Below, in pieces: positions 1 to 10,300 of a stretch of DNA of 64,000 nt (positions within the stretch are counted from its first letter, which is position 1; every line of letters begins with the position of its first letter). The position numbers and the translations under genes are program-made. The stretch is taken from NCBI GenBank assembly GCA_039990395.1, contig JBDXFZ010000146.1, forward strand, positions 1,550,001 to 1,614,000. The letters are read 5' to 3'. The stretch comes from CALINF01 sp039990395 (GTDB lineage: Bacteria > Pseudomonadota > Gammaproteobacteria > Pseudomonadales > Halieaceae). The notes below the pieces were generated by a model. That model searched no databases, was not told where the DNA came from, and saw nothing but the letters and a program-made list of their open reading frames with translations.

Positions 1-840
1 CGCCGGCTCTGCCCGGAGTTGGATAGCGGCGGCTCAACCACTTCAGGCGTCCCTGTATATCTGCAGTTACTCGGTGGAAAACCCGTTCCAATGGCTGAAA
101 ACGCTGCGCGAGCGGCTGAACTTGGAGCACCTGGCATTGACCTTAACTTTGGCTGCCCAGCCAAAACGGTCAACCGATCCGACGGGGGCTCGATCATTCT
201 GCGCGATCCTCAAAGAGTACACGATATTACAGCAGCGGTGCGTTCGGCCGTGCCTGCAGACATCCCCGTCACAGTGAAGATCAGGTTGGGCTTTGAAGAC
301 CAATCCACATTTTTGGATGTTGTTGAAGGGATCGCAGAAGCGGGCGCGACAGAACTGACCATCCACGCCCGTACCAAAAAACAAGGCTATCGCGCACCGG
401 CATATTGGGAAGAAATCGCGCGAGCACGCGACACAGTCTCCCTACCCATTATTGCCAATGGCGAAATTTGGTCACCGGGCGACGCATTGCGATGCCGCCG
501 CGTCAGCCAATGTGAAGATCTGATGCTCGGTAGAGGCGCTCTGTGCCGACCCGATTTACCAAGATTAGTACGCGCTGCACTTGAAGGCACCATCATCGAA
601 CCCCTTAGCTGGACTGACATTCTGCCACTGTTGCGAAGGCTGCTTAATCTCAATCTGGCCAACTATGATGCCAGTTACGTCGCTGGCCCCATCAAGCAGT
701 GGCTGGTCTATCTGCGCTACTACTATCCTCAGGCCGCTCTCGTCTTCGAATCGGTCAAGCGTGAGCGTGACCCAACGCTCATCGATTCTATTCTTGAGCA
801 AGCCAGCGTCGAGACGCTCTCCTCAAAACGCGTTGCATGA
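1..840 (+). CDS. dusC: tRNA-dihydrouridine synthase C, 5' end missing
   Basis: Flavoenzyme that reduces a uridine in tRNA to dihydrouridine (position 16 in E. coli DusC). The frame is open from base 1 (reads RRLCPEL), matching the interior of DusC, so the true start lies left of the window; a TTG at 19 is not the start. Visible motifs: NFGCPAKTVN with the catalytic Cys that protonates the uracil, VKIRLG, HARTKKQGY, then IIANGEIW and LGRGAL, which hold the FMN phosphate. The C-terminal helical tRNA-binding part (IKQWLVYLR) is present. GCPxKTVN followed by NGEIW favours DusC over DusA or DusB. The gene converges on the ThDP enzyme gene with 44 bases between. Confidence 0.9.
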   Translation, partial: RRLCPELDSGGSTTSGVPVYLQLLGGKPVPMAENAARAAELGAPGIDLNFGCPAKTVNRSDGGSIILRDPQRVHDITAAVRSAVPADIPVTVKIRLGFEDQSTFLDVVEGIAEAGATELTIHARTKKQGYRAPAYWEEIARARDTVSLPIIANGEIWSPGDALRCRRVSQCEDLMLGRGALCRPDLPRLVRAALEGTIIEPLSWTDILPLLRRLLNLNLANYDASYVAGPIKQWLVYLRYYYPQAALVFESVKRERDPTLIDSILEQASVETLSSKRVA

Positions 841-884
841 ACTCCCGCTGACACCTGCGGCCGGGCTTATGCGCGAGCTGCTCC

Positions 885-2438
885 TCAGGGTCGCAGTATC
901 GCGTCTATTAGGTAGGGTCCCGGCGTTTCTATAGCCTTTTGCAAATGCTCCACGAACTCCTCTGCCGTAGTGGCCCTGCCACCTGCGACGCCCATACCTT
1001 CCGCCATTGCCACAAAATCCATATCGGGCGTACCAATATCCAGTGTGGACGACGCCTTGGGGCCGGGCTTGCCACCACGCGCGCCGGTACGCGAGAACTC
1101 AAGCTCGAGAATGCTGTACTTGGCGTTATTGAAGATGACTATGGCAACGTCAAGATTTTCCCGCGCCATTGTCCATAGACTTTGAATGGTATACATGGCG
1201 CTTCCGTCACCCTCAAGACAGATGACCTTGCGATCGGGACAGGCAATGGCCGCACCCACCGTGGCAGGTAGTCCCCAGCCGATAGAGCCACCCGTCAGAT
1301 TCAACCAATCGTGCGGCTGCGCTGATGCTGTCATTGGATAGCAGGCAAGCCCCGACGTAATACCTTCATCGACAACAATTGCATTTTCAGGCATGAGACT
1401 GGCCAACGCAGCACCAACTGCAGCGGCATCAAGAGCACCTGAGGGCAACTCGGGCGGATTAAAGCTGTAGGTGTCTGGGCTTAGCGTATCGGCACCCAGG
1501 CCTGCTAACACCGCTGAAAGCACCTGATCTATATCGTCGTCCGCCCCTGCCAGAACAAGTTCCTCGCAGTCCTTGGGTGGAATACAACTGGGCACCCCGG
1601 GATAGGCAAAGAACGAAACCGGCGAATTCGCCCCAACTACAATCAACTGCTGCACGTCTTTCATATGGTCTATTGCGAGTTCGGCGAGATAAGGCAACCG
1701 CTCTACCACACCAGCACCGGCACCCCGGCTGACTCTGCCGGGAAAGGTTTCGGTAACAACGCGGGCACCACTTGCTTTGCTGATCTGGCTAAGTGCCAAT
1801 CCGTTGGCATGGCTTACTTGCCGACCACCGATCATGATCATGGTGTTCCGGTCCGACTGCAGCATGGTGATCGCCTGCTGCACCAGCGTCGGATCCACAG
1901 GCTGGGGCTTAGCTATCGTGACAGCCCCTTGCGCGCCCTGGCTATTTTCTCCCCACGACACATCAGCCGGTAACACCAGTGTTGCGATCTGACTGAAACC
2001 GGCCTGTCGAACAGCCTCGGCAGAATCTACGGCAATTTCATCAGGACTTGTGGACGTTTTAACCCAGTGCGAAACAGGCTTGGCAATACCCTCGATATCA
2101 GAGGTCAATGGCGCGTTGTATTGCAAATGGTAGGTAGCATGATCACCAACGATATTCACCATGGGAACGCCGCCCTTCTTAGCGTTGTGTATATTGGCAA
2201 GAGAGTTTCCCAGGCCCGGCCCCAAGTGCAGCAGAGTCGACGCGGGCTTGCCCGCCATGCGCGCATAAGCATCGGCGGCACCACTCAAGACTCCTTCGAA
2301 CAGACACAGCACACAGCGCATACCATCAACCTCATCCAGAGCAGCGACAAAATGCATCTCCGACGTGCCGGGATTGGTAAAACAGACCTCTACGCCGTTG
2401 TTCACAAGGGTAGTCAACAGACTTTCTGCACCATTCAT
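885..2438 (-). CDS. Thiamine diphosphate-dependent enzyme, acetolactate synthase/benzoylformate decarboxylase-like
   Basis: 517 residues with the three-domain ThDP decarboxylase layout. Glu48 in CLFEGV is the glutamate that activates the cofactor; GDGS at 410-413 with NN at 437-438 is the ThDP/Mg motif; a central Rossmann-like domain spans roughly 185-330. The ATG has an AGGAG six bases upstream. The protein is shorter than housekeeping IlvB/IlvI (about 570) and no small regulatory subunit gene is adjacent, so it is probably not the branched-chain synthase. Annotation pipelines usually call this group 'acetolactate synthase large subunit', and a 2-oxoacid decarboxylase role is equally possible. 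The substrate cannot be read from the sequence. Confidence 0.8.
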   Translation of the reverse strand: MNGAESLLTTLVNNGVEVCFTNPGTSEMHFVAALDEVDGMRCVLCLFEGVLSGAADAYARMAGKPASTLLHLGPGLGNSLANIHNAKKGGVPMVNIVGDHATYHLQYNAPLTSDIEGIAKPVSHWVKTSTSPDEIAVDSAEAVRQAGFSQIATLVLPADVSWGENSQGAQGAVTIAKPQPVDPTLVQQAITMLQSDRNTMIMIGGRQVSHANGLALSQISKASGARVVTETFPGRVSRGAGAGVVERLPYLAELAIDHMKDVQQLIVVGANSPVSFFAYPGVPSCIPPKDCEELVLAGADDDIDQVLSAVLAGLGADTLSPDTYSFNPPELPSGALDAAAVGAALASLMPENAIVVDEGITSGLACYPMTASAQPHDWLNLTGGSIGWGLPATVGAAIACPDRKVICLEGDGSAMYTIQSLWTMARENLDVAIVIFNNAKYSILELEFSRTGARGGKPGPKASSTLDIGTPDMDFVAMAEGMGVAGGRATTAEEFVEHLQKAIETPGPYLIDAILRP

Positions 2439-2498
2439 TCTACTCTCCTGTCGATCCGGGGCTGGTCTTAAAGGTTAGACATTATTGCTCAACAACGA

Positions 2499-4211
2499 TC
2501 AATGCTGCGTGGCAGTCATTGAGCGATCTCGTATCTCTTTGAACTCCACACCCTCATTCCAATCTGGAAAATCGCGATTATTGGCCAGTGCATTGCCCAT
2601 GAAGAACAACAGCTGCACCTCTTGCACTGCTCCACTGAGATCCCAAGAGGGGTCATACTCGTCTGAGGGTTTGTGATAGTCGTTTGCGGTGTACGCTTTC
2701 AGGCGTTGGTCGCCCCATTCCTTACCGTGCTCGACACTGTCGGTTGAGCGCGTCAAATACAGCGCTGGTATGCCCTGTTTGGCAAGTGAGAAGTGGTCTG
2801 AGCGATAGTAGTAGCCTTTTTCGGGATAAGGCTCTTGCACAACAACACGTCCTTGAGCGCTTGCGGCATCGGCCAGATAGTTTTCCAGTTCGCTGTTGCC
2901 GTACCCAACCACGGCGATGTCGCGGGTCTCACCAATCGTACCCGCTGCGATGTTATCCATATTGAAATTGGCCACGGTACTAGCAAGTGCAAAGATAGGA
3001 TTTTCTCCATACCATTTAGACCCCAGCAACCCCGACTCCTCGGCAGTCACTGCGAGAAACATTACCGTGCGCTCAGGCTGCTTTTCGTGTGCTTTGAATT
3101 GCTCAGCCAATGCAAACAAGGCGGCAACACCAGAGGCATTATCACTAGCGCCGTTGTAAATATTGTCACCCTCTTGTGAGGGCCTCACCCCCAGATGATC
3201 CCAGTGCGCCGTGTAGATGACGACCTCATCTGAGTGAGCAGTGCCAGGTATTACGGCGGCTATATTGCTGCTGGTAGTCTGGGTCACAGTGTTAGCAAGA
3301 TCGACCGATAGTTCGATGTCAGCCAATGCAACTCCTGTAAAACCTGGTAGAGCTGCGGCAGTTCTCAATGCCTGAAAGTCCAAACCCGCGCCCGCAAACA
3401 AGCGCTCTGCTTCGGCCATGGGAACCCAGGCTTCTACAGCAAGCTTATCTTCATTTTTGTTCTGGGCAGTCAATGTGGTCTTCGCGCCGGACCAACTATT
3501 CTCAACCACCTCCCAGCCATACGCTGCTGCAGCGGTCTCGTGCACGATAATGACGGCAGCGGCTCCCTGACGGGCAGCTTCCGCATATTTGTAATCCCAG
3601 CGACCGTAGTAGGTCATTGTGTTGCCATTGAAGAGTTCAGGGTCCTGCGTCGCGAAGCCGGGGTCATTAATCAGGACAACGGCCGTCTTACCACTCATAT
3701 CCAGGCCGGCATAGTCATTCCAGTCGCGCTCGGGCGCATTGATGCCATAGCCCACAAACACGAGCTGCGAGTCAGACACAGAGACGGCTTCGACTTGACG
3801 TTGTGTACTCACCATCATTTGGCTGCTGTATGCCAGATCTGCCGAGAATTCGCTTCCCCTGAGTGCCATAGACGCATCCGAGCGACTTGCTACTGACGTG
3901 ATCGGCACTTTCTGATACCAACTACCTTTATTGCCTGGCTCGAGCCTAAGCGCGGTAAATTCCTGAACCAGATAGTCGAGCGTTTTTTGTTCGCCAGCCG
4001 TTCCCGGTGCACGCCCCTCGTAGGCATCACTGGCGAGCTCGGCAATGTGCCTGTGCAGCGTCACTTCGATCGGATGTCTGCCCCCCGTCACATCAAGAGC
4101 AGTTACTGCCGACGCTTCTGGCTCAATTGTCACTGCAGGTTCAGTTTGAGCCGACTGGTCGCATGCGACCAGCAACATCGCCAAAGAAGTGATGGTCAGT
4201 ACTCGAATCAT
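2499..4211 (-). CDS. M28-family zinc aminopeptidase, lipoprotein
   Basis: 570 residues. A lipoprotein signal ends at LLVAC with Cys17 as the lipidated residue, so it should be anchored facing the periplasm or outer membrane. A protease-associated (PA) insert covers about 150-260. The M28 catalytic domain follows, with co-catalytic zinc ligands His336 (TAHWDHLG), Asp357 (GASDNASG), Glu391/392 (AEES, one catalytic base and one ligand), Asp419 (NMDN) and His473 (SDHF). Known relatives release N-terminal amino acids from peptides. The ATG has AAGGA six bases upstream. The divergent neighbour is a POT peptide transporter, so both may serve peptide use: the peptidase trims outside and the permease imports. 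That link is inference. Confidence 0.88.
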   Translation of the reverse strand: MIRVLTITSLAMLLVACDQSAQTEPAVTIEPEASAVTALDVTGGRHPIEVTLHRHIAELASDAYEGRAPGTAGEQKTLDYLVQEFTALRLEPGNKGSWYQKVPITSVASRSDASMALRGSEFSADLAYSSQMMVSTQRQVEAVSVSDSQLVFVGYGINAPERDWNDYAGLDMSGKTAVVLINDPGFATQDPELFNGNTMTYYGRWDYKYAEAARQGAAAVIIVHETAAAAYGWEVVENSWSGAKTTLTAQNKNEDKLAVEAWVPMAEAERLFAGAGLDFQALRTAAALPGFTGVALADIELSVDLANTVTQTTSSNIAAVIPGTAHSDEVVIYTAHWDHLGVRPSQEGDNIYNGASDNASGVAALFALAEQFKAHEKQPERTVMFLAVTAEESGLLGSKWYGENPIFALASTVANFNMDNIAAGTIGETRDIAVVGYGNSELENYLADAASAQGRVVVQEPYPEKGYYYRSDHFSLAKQGIPALYLTRSTDSVEHGKEWGDQRLKAYTANDYHKPSDEYDPSWDLSGAVQEVQLLFFMGNALANNRDFPDWNEGVEFKEIRDRSMTATQH

Positions 4212-4320
4212 TGCTTTTCCTTACTCGCTGTTTCGGGCACTGAGTATACTACCAACTCCGCTCTTCACACGCACAGTGACATGGCTTGAGCGGTAAGTTC
4301 CACCAGTGATGCACGAACCT

Positions 4321-4349
4321 TCGTCATGTGATGAGTTTGTCCCTATAAT
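4321..4349 (+). promoter_or_regulatory. Candidate sigma70 promoter for the POT transporter gene
   Basis: TCGTCA (4/6 match to the -35 consensus), a 17-base spacer, then a perfect TATAAT at 4344-4349, about 55 bases upstream of the ATG at 4404. This is seen in sequence only; the -35 is weak. Confidence 0.5.
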
Positions 4350-4403
4350 GGCGAGCACTCCCCGGCCCTTGGGTTGAATAAAAATGGATAAAGGACTACC
4401 TCG

Positions 4404-5960
4404 ATGACCACCGCTAACGCCACTGCGATTGATCCGGCAACGGATACCGGATTTTTTGGCCATCCCAAAGGCTTGTTTGTGTGCTTTGCCACCGAGCTCT
4501 GGGAGCGATTCTCTTTCTATGGTATGAAATACTTGCTGTTGTTGTACCTCACCAAATACCACCTATTTACCGACGCCAATGGTCTTGAAGTTCTGGGCGG
4601 GTATGCCGCTTTGGTCTACGCCATGCCAGTGATTGGCGGCTTACTCGCTGACCGGTATCTGGGCATGCGTAAGGCCGTTGTTTTCGGCGGTCTCCTGTTA
4701 GTCCTTGGCCATCTGGGCATGGCTGTGGAGGGTGAGCAGGCGCGCATGGTGAATGGCGCGATCGAGCGCGACGACGGCGCACTACAAGTATTTTACTTTT
4801 CGTTGGCGCTCATTGTTATTGGCGTCGGCTTTCTAAAGCCCAATATTTCGACGATCGTCGGTCAGCTCTATGCCAAGGATGATCCCCGGCGCGACTCAGG
4901 ATTCACCATTTTTTATATGGGCATCAATCTGGGCTCGTTTACCGCTACCCTGCTGTGTGGTTACCTGGGAGAGACCTACGGCTGGTCCTACGGCTTCGGC
5001 GCTGCAGGCATCGGCATGCTGATAGGGCTAATCACTTTTCTGTATGGGCAGAAGCATCTCCACGGCCACGCCGAGCCCAAGGACGAGGCACTGCTCAAGG
5101 AACGTTCGCCCATCGGCCTTAGCAAGGAAATGACGATCTACCTGTGCGGCCTGATTGGCGTGGTAGCAGCATGGCAGATGCTGCAATTCCATGGAGCAGT
5201 AGGCATAGCATTGAATTCTTTGTCGATCGCAGTGCTTGCTGGTCTGGGTTGGTTTATCACAGTTAAATGCAATCCCGTGGAACGTAGTCGCATGATCGTA
5301 CTCATTATCCTCACTATGTCGACCGTCGTGTTCTGGGCCTTGTTTGAACAAAGTGCCGCGTCCATGACCTTGTATGCCGATCGCGTGATGGATAGAAACA
5401 TTCTTGGTATGGAGTTAACGGCTGCACAGTTCGGTGCGCTAAACGCGATGTTTATCTTCATGTTCGCGCCGGTCTTTGCGTGGTTGTGGACAACTCTGGG
5501 CCGCAGAGGCATAGAACCCAATACGCCCGTTAAGTTTGCACTGGGTATTGCGCAGGCCGGCCTTGGCTTCGGCGCACTGGTTTATGGTGCCAATCATCCC
5601 AATGAACTTGGGCTTGTGTCGGGCTACTGGATGGTTCTTGCCTACCTGCTACACACCTGCGGCGAGCTCTGCCTGTCACCTGTAGGCCTGTCTGCAGTAA
5701 CCAAGCTGGCCGTGCCCAGCGTGGTTGGCGTAATGATGGGTTCCTGGTTTCTTGCGACGGCGTACTCCGAGTTTGTAGCCGTTCAACTGGCCAAGCTCGC
5801 GGCAATCGATACAGTGGGGGGAACAGTTGCCGATGTCAGCGTCGCGCTGGCCAGCTACACCGAACTCTTTACCAACCTGCTTTGGATAGGTCTGGGGTTT
5901 GCCGTGCTGTTACTACTCGTATCACCCATACTTAAGAAAATGATGCACGGTGTGCATTGA
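4404..5960 (+). CDS. POT-family proton-dependent peptide transporter
   Basis: 518 residues with the hydrophobic pattern of a 12-14 helix inner-membrane carrier. Residues 31-40 (ELWERFSFYG) are the POT signature ExxERFxxYG that couples proton and peptide binding in helix 1. Other POT segments include GFLKPNIS, GINLG and the late GELCLSP. Known relatives (DtpA/DtpT) import di- and tripeptides using the proton gradient. The ATG is preceded by AAAGGA; a TATAAT promoter sits 55 bases upstream. The next gene begins 20 bases downstream on the same strand and may be co-transcribed. Confidence 0.9.
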   Translation: MTTANATAIDPATDTGFFGHPKGLFVCFATELWERFSFYGMKYLLLLYLTKYHLFTDANGLEVLGGYAALVYAMPVIGGLLADRYLGMRKAVVFGGLLLVLGHLGMAVEGEQARMVNGAIERDDGALQVFYFSLALIVIGVGFLKPNISTIVGQLYAKDDPRRDSGFTIFYMGINLGSFTATLLCGYLGETYGWSYGFGAAGIGMLIGLITFLYGQKHLHGHAEPKDEALLKERSPIGLSKEMTIYLCGLIGVVAAWQMLQFHGAVGIALNSLSIAVLAGLGWFITVKCNPVERSRMIVLIILTMSTVVFWALFEQSAASMTLYADRVMDRNILGMELTAAQFGALNAMFIFMFAPVFAWLWTTLGRRGIEPNTPVKFALGIAQAGLGFGALVYGANHPNELGLVSGYWMVLAYLLHTCGELCLSPVGLSAVTKLAVPSVVGVMMGSWFLATAYSEFVAVQLAKLAAIDTVGGTVADVSVALASYTELFTNLLWIGLGFAVLLLLVSPILKKMMHGVH

Positions 5961-5980
5961 ACAACTGGAGTTAAAGTCAG

Positions 5981-7207
5981 ATGAAAAGAGAGTTCGACGT
6001 TATCGTATGGGGCGCAACCGGTTTCACCGGCAAACTGGTTGTTGAGTACCTCTCTCGCACCTATGGCACCGATGGTGAGCTGAAGTGGGCCATTGCCGGG
6101 CGCAATCAGGCCAAGCTAGAAGCTGTGCGTAAAGAGGCCGTGCCAGAGTCCAAGCGACAGCACCTTGCGATATTCACCGCAGATAGCCAAGACAGCGCCA
6201 GCCTGGAAGCGCTGGTGAAACGCGCTCGCGTAATCTGCACCACCGTTGGACCCTACGCACAATATGGCACGCCACTCGTTGCAGCATGCGCTGCGAATGG
6301 TACTCACTATTGTGACCTCACCGGCGAGGTACAGTGGATGACACGAGTGATACCGCAGTATCAATCCATGGCCGAGGAAAGCGGTGCACGCATCGTGCAT
6401 ACCTGTGGGTTCGATTCTATTCCTTCCGATATAGGGGTCTGGTTTGTGCAGCAGGCGATGCTTGAGCAACACGGCGTAGCTGCATCATCGGTCAAAGGAC
6501 GTGTCGGAAAATCCCGCGGCGGAGCCAGTGGCGGCACTATCCACAGCATGCTAAACATGCTGGATGAGGCCGATCGCGATCCTTCAGTAAAGGAGGCGCT
6601 CGCGGACCCTTATTCGCTCTATCCAGCCGATGTCGCCAAGGGCAAAGACGGGCCCGATCAGACCGGCGCTGAATACGACCCCGATTTCGAAGAGTGGACC
6701 TGCCCTTTCGTCATGGCCGCGATTAATGGCCGCGTGGTTCGCCGCAGCAATGCCCTAATGAATTTCCCGTGGGGAGAGAGATTTCATTACGACGAAGCGC
6801 AACTCAGCGGTTCCAAAGGTAAAGCCACTCGCATAAGCCTGGCGCTAGGTGTGGGTATGGGTGTGATGGCTTTTAATCCAACGCGAAAGCTGGCCAAGCG
6901 GTTTTTGCCTGAGCCAGGTGAAGGACCCAATGAGGCCTTGCGGGAATCAGGTTTCTTTGAGATGTACTTTCATGCCAATCATCCCTCTGATCCGTCGAAA
7001 GACTTACGTGCAAAGGTAACCGGAGACCGAGACCCAGGCTATGGATCTACCTCCAAAATGCTAGCGGAGTCCGCAGTCTGCCTAGCGAAAGACGAACTCG
7101 GCAGCGACGGTGGATTCTTAACCCCTGCTTCTGCCATGGGGGACAACTTGCTGAGGAGGCTCATAGATAACGCCGGGCTCACCTTCGATCTGGTACCAAC
7201 AGAGTAA
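5981..7207 (+). CDS. Saccharopine dehydrogenase-like NAD(P)-binding protein (trans-acting enoyl reductase family)
   Basis: 408 residues. The N-terminal Rossmann motif GATGFTG is at 11-17, followed by AIAGRNQAKL, VGPYAQYG and CDLTGE, typical of the saccharopine-dehydrogenase-like group that includes mycobacterial trans-acting enoyl reductases. RVGKSRGGASGGT around 170-185 is the conserved central loop of this group. Characterised members reduce acyl chains of polyketide-type lipids, and others have unknown substrates, so the substrate here is open. The ATG has GGAG nine bases upstream, close behind the POT gene. Confidence 0.82.
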   Translation: MKREFDVIVWGATGFTGKLVVEYLSRTYGTDGELKWAIAGRNQAKLEAVRKEAVPESKRQHLAIFTADSQDSASLEALVKRARVICTTVGPYAQYGTPLVAACAANGTHYCDLTGEVQWMTRVIPQYQSMAEESGARIVHTCGFDSIPSDIGVWFVQQAMLEQHGVAASSVKGRVGKSRGGASGGTIHSMLNMLDEADRDPSVKEALADPYSLYPADVAKGKDGPDQTGAEYDPDFEEWTCPFVMAAINGRVVRRSNALMNFPWGERFHYDEAQLSGSKGKATRISLALGVGMGVMAFNPTRKLAKRFLPEPGEGPNEALRESGFFEMYFHANHPSDPSKDLRAKVTGDRDPGYGSTSKMLAESAVCLAKDELGSDGGFLTPASAMGDNLLRRLIDNAGLTFDLVPTE

Positions 7208-7239
7208 ATGTTCCATCAGGTTGTATCTGGCAAGTCACA

Positions 7240-7259
7240 AAGAAAGTACGTACATTCTT
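7240..7259. repeat. 20-base interrupted palindrome upstream of the coiled-coil gene
   Basis: AAGAA and TTCTT flank a perfect GTACGTAC centre, with one mismatched pair. A second possible pairing is GCAAG at 7230-7234 with CTTGC at 7257-7261. No T-run follows, so it is more likely an operator-like site or UTR hairpin than a terminator. It lies 68 bases before the GTG at 7327. Confidence 0.45.
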
Positions 7260-7326
7260 GCAAGGGACGATCATAAATCGACCTCATAACGAGAGTCGAT
7301 AGAACAGCAGGAGCAGGCGGCGCGAG

Positions 7327-10300
7327 GTGAACAGATTCAACCTCTCGTTCAAGGGGACCACACTGCCCGGCTATGAGCTGGAACGGGTACAAACCCGTTT
7401 GGCCAACGCTTTGGGTCTACCGGGACCCGAAAGTACGGCGCCATTTTTCTCCGGTAAGCCGGTCACGCTGCGGCGCAACCTGGATCGCAAAGTTGCAGCA
7501 GATTGGTACCGCAAACTGCGCGACATCGGTATGGATGTCGAACTCATTAAATCGACCGACGCGGTTATCTCGGACTCGGAAACCAAAACCGACAAACCGA
7601 TAGCTGCTAAAGACCAACCTACGAGTCCCCCCGCCTCACCAGCCGCAAAACACACTGACCACGCAAAAGGCTCTACAAAAGCGGCTCCAACGCCGCGCCG
7701 TGGCATGAGCGAGGAAATTCACCAAAGCAAGCCCGGACAAGTTGACAAGAGCTGGGCAGTACCGTCGTCTAGCCAAACTGCGCCCGATAAATTGAACAAA
7801 GCGGGTAAGGCAGAGGTCTCGGATGAACAACGCCGCGCCAAAGCGGACGCCACGGCGCGATTGGCAGCAGAGCACGCTGCCGAGATCGCACGCCAAAAGC
7901 AACTGGAAGCGGATGTAAAACGTAAAGCGCAGGAGAGGCAGGAACGGGAGCGCGAGCAAAAGAAGGAGAGAGATCGAAAAGACGCGGAACTTGCTGCGCA
8001 ACGTGAGGCGCAGGCCAAGCGAGACGCGCAGGAGAAAGAGAAGGCCCGCGAAGCGGCCGAGCGAGAAGCCAAACAGCGAGCTCGGGCAGCACTAGAGGCA
8101 AAGCTAAAGGCACAGCTAGAGACAGAGCGTGAGGCTGAAGCTCAAGCCGAGCGCGATAGACTGGCTGAAGAAGAGGCGCAGCGCCAACGCGATGAGCAAC
8201 TCAAGGCAGAGCAATTAGCCGCCGCGGAAGCTGCGCGGGCACACGCTGCAGTCCTGGAAGAAAAACGCAAAGCGGCAGCCCGTCTGGCAGCCCAAAAAGC
8301 CGAAGAAAAAGAGCGTAAACGAGTGGCCGCACAGGCGCTCGCCGCCAAAAAGGCCCAAGAGAAACAGCGTAAAGCACAAGAAGCCGCCAAGGCGAAGGCT
8401 GAGCGCGAGGCTGAAAAAGCACGCATCAAGGCTGAGCGGGAAGAGGCCAAACGCAAAGCACAAGCTATCGCTGAGCAAGCGAGAGCTGAGCAAGAACAAC
8501 GAAGGGCCAAGGCGCGTGAGGAAGCACTGCGCATCAAGGCAGAGAAAGCTGAAGCCGCCAGGCTCGCTGCCGAGCATGCTGCGCGAGAAAAAGCGCGTGA
8601 AGAGGCACAGCGCAAACAGCGCGATGCAGAGCTGGCCGAGCGACGTGCTCGCCAGAAAGAGGCCGAACTTCGGGCAGCCGCAGAGGCCGCTCACAAGAAA
8701 GCCGAAGAAGAACACCGCAAAGCCGAGGCCGCGGCAAAACTGCTGGCACAGCAGGAAGAAGCCCGACTGGCCCAGAAGCTTGCCCGGGCTGAGGCCGAGC
8801 AAGCCCGCAAAGCAGAGATCGCTGCGCAGAAGCGACAGGAGGCGGTAGAGAAGCGTCGCAAGGCTGAAGCGAAAGCAAAGCAAAAGGCAAGTGAACAAGC
8901 CGAGCGCGAGAAGCAACAGGCGTTAGCACTGGCAGAGCGCGCGAAGCTTGAAGAGCAGGTTATCGCGACAGGTGCGGCGAGACTTAAGGACGCAAGTACA
9001 GGAACCACCAGTAAACCTCGAGTTAAAACCCGGCTGGAAGTGCCGACCCGATCGTCTCACGCTAGCGCTGCCGTTGCTGCCGTTGCTTCCCCCGTACAGC
9101 CGGCAACGACGGACGATTCCAGCAAGGGCGTATCTACCGGATTTCAACGTGGTGCGCCAAACTTCTACACACTGACTGCTTTTCACAATAGTCAGGAGCT
9201 CAAGCAAAGACCCGCAGAGTCGGCGGCTAAAGCCCGCCGCGGTATGCTTGCAGTAGCGGCCATGTTAGTTGTACTGGCGCTATCGATCACAGCCTTTGCT
9301 CTGCGCTCGCCCGTAGCCATTCAGCGTGGCCCGATTGGCATCACCAGCAATAGCGATGGCGAACTGCTGGTACTAGTAGCGAGCGCAGTCTACATCCATG
9401 ACCGTGCAGGTTTGGGTACTCTCACCCTGACGCTCGAAGAACTCGGACTGAGTTCATTACAACCGCCTTTGCACTTCAATACGGATGGCGATTTGATCGG
9501 CCTGGGTGCACTCCAAGGATCATCTTCACCACTAAGCTTGATTCGGTGCCAACTGCCCGAAAGACATTGCACAGCAGCTATCGAGCAATCGGGCGACCCG
9601 GCAGCCTCGGCCACACCGGCGCACTTTGCCATAAACGCTCTCAACAATGATCTCTACCTCTTGAGCGAAACACCTGCAGTGCTACACCGCTTTAATGCAC
9701 AAGGCGATTTGCTCGCCGACGCTGAGTTGCCGGTCGCCGCGCAACCTACCTTGCGACTGGATTCCGGACTGATTTTCATCAACAGCGAGTTCGACTCAGC
9801 TATTAGCGTTTTCAGGCCTGATATCGCAGATTTTGGCCAACAGCTGGACGAAGTGCTGCTCATGCCACCGCCGGCCGTTGCCAATCAGCACCGTCTCGTA
9901 CTGGATTTCTTGCCTATCGATGAACAATGGTGGGCCGTTCTGGGGGATCCTAAGAGCCAAACCAGCGCGTTGTATCGGTTCGATGCCAGTTGGCGCTTCA
10001 TCTCTGATTCCCCCCTGCCCGCAGCGTACTACCCTGCCCGTCTGGCGCGCTGGAACGACAAGCTACTCGTGAGCCACCCCTCACAGATAGAGCAAATTCG
10101 ACTCAGCAAGGAGGGCGTAAAGGAAGCGCAATACCAGTCCGACCTTCTGCTAAACGCCGTGTCTGCAAATGAGACTACGGCTGCGTGGCAAGGTTTGCTA
10201 GGGCGCGCAGTTCCTGCACTGCTGATGGCACTCATACTCATAGCAATTGGCTACACATGGGCATACAGGTTGCGCAGCCGCGTATACCAACATAGTAAAA

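Noticed and set aside
4243..4271. Minus-strand TATACT at 4243-4248 as a promoter for the M28 peptidase
   Set aside because: The -10 is good but no -35 with reasonable match lies 16-18 bases upstream, so it was not listed.
7719..8916. Several long minus-strand open frames opposite the coiled-coil gene (to 233 codons)
   Set aside because: They mirror the A/K/E/R codon bias of the plus-strand helix, giving Ser/Ala/Leu/Cys-rich nonsense without ribosome sites or motifs.
8000..8970. Repeat-like sequence that might suggest a tandem repeat array
   Set aside because: It is low-complexity coding sequence for the charged helix; units are not of fixed length and there are no CRISPR-type spacers.
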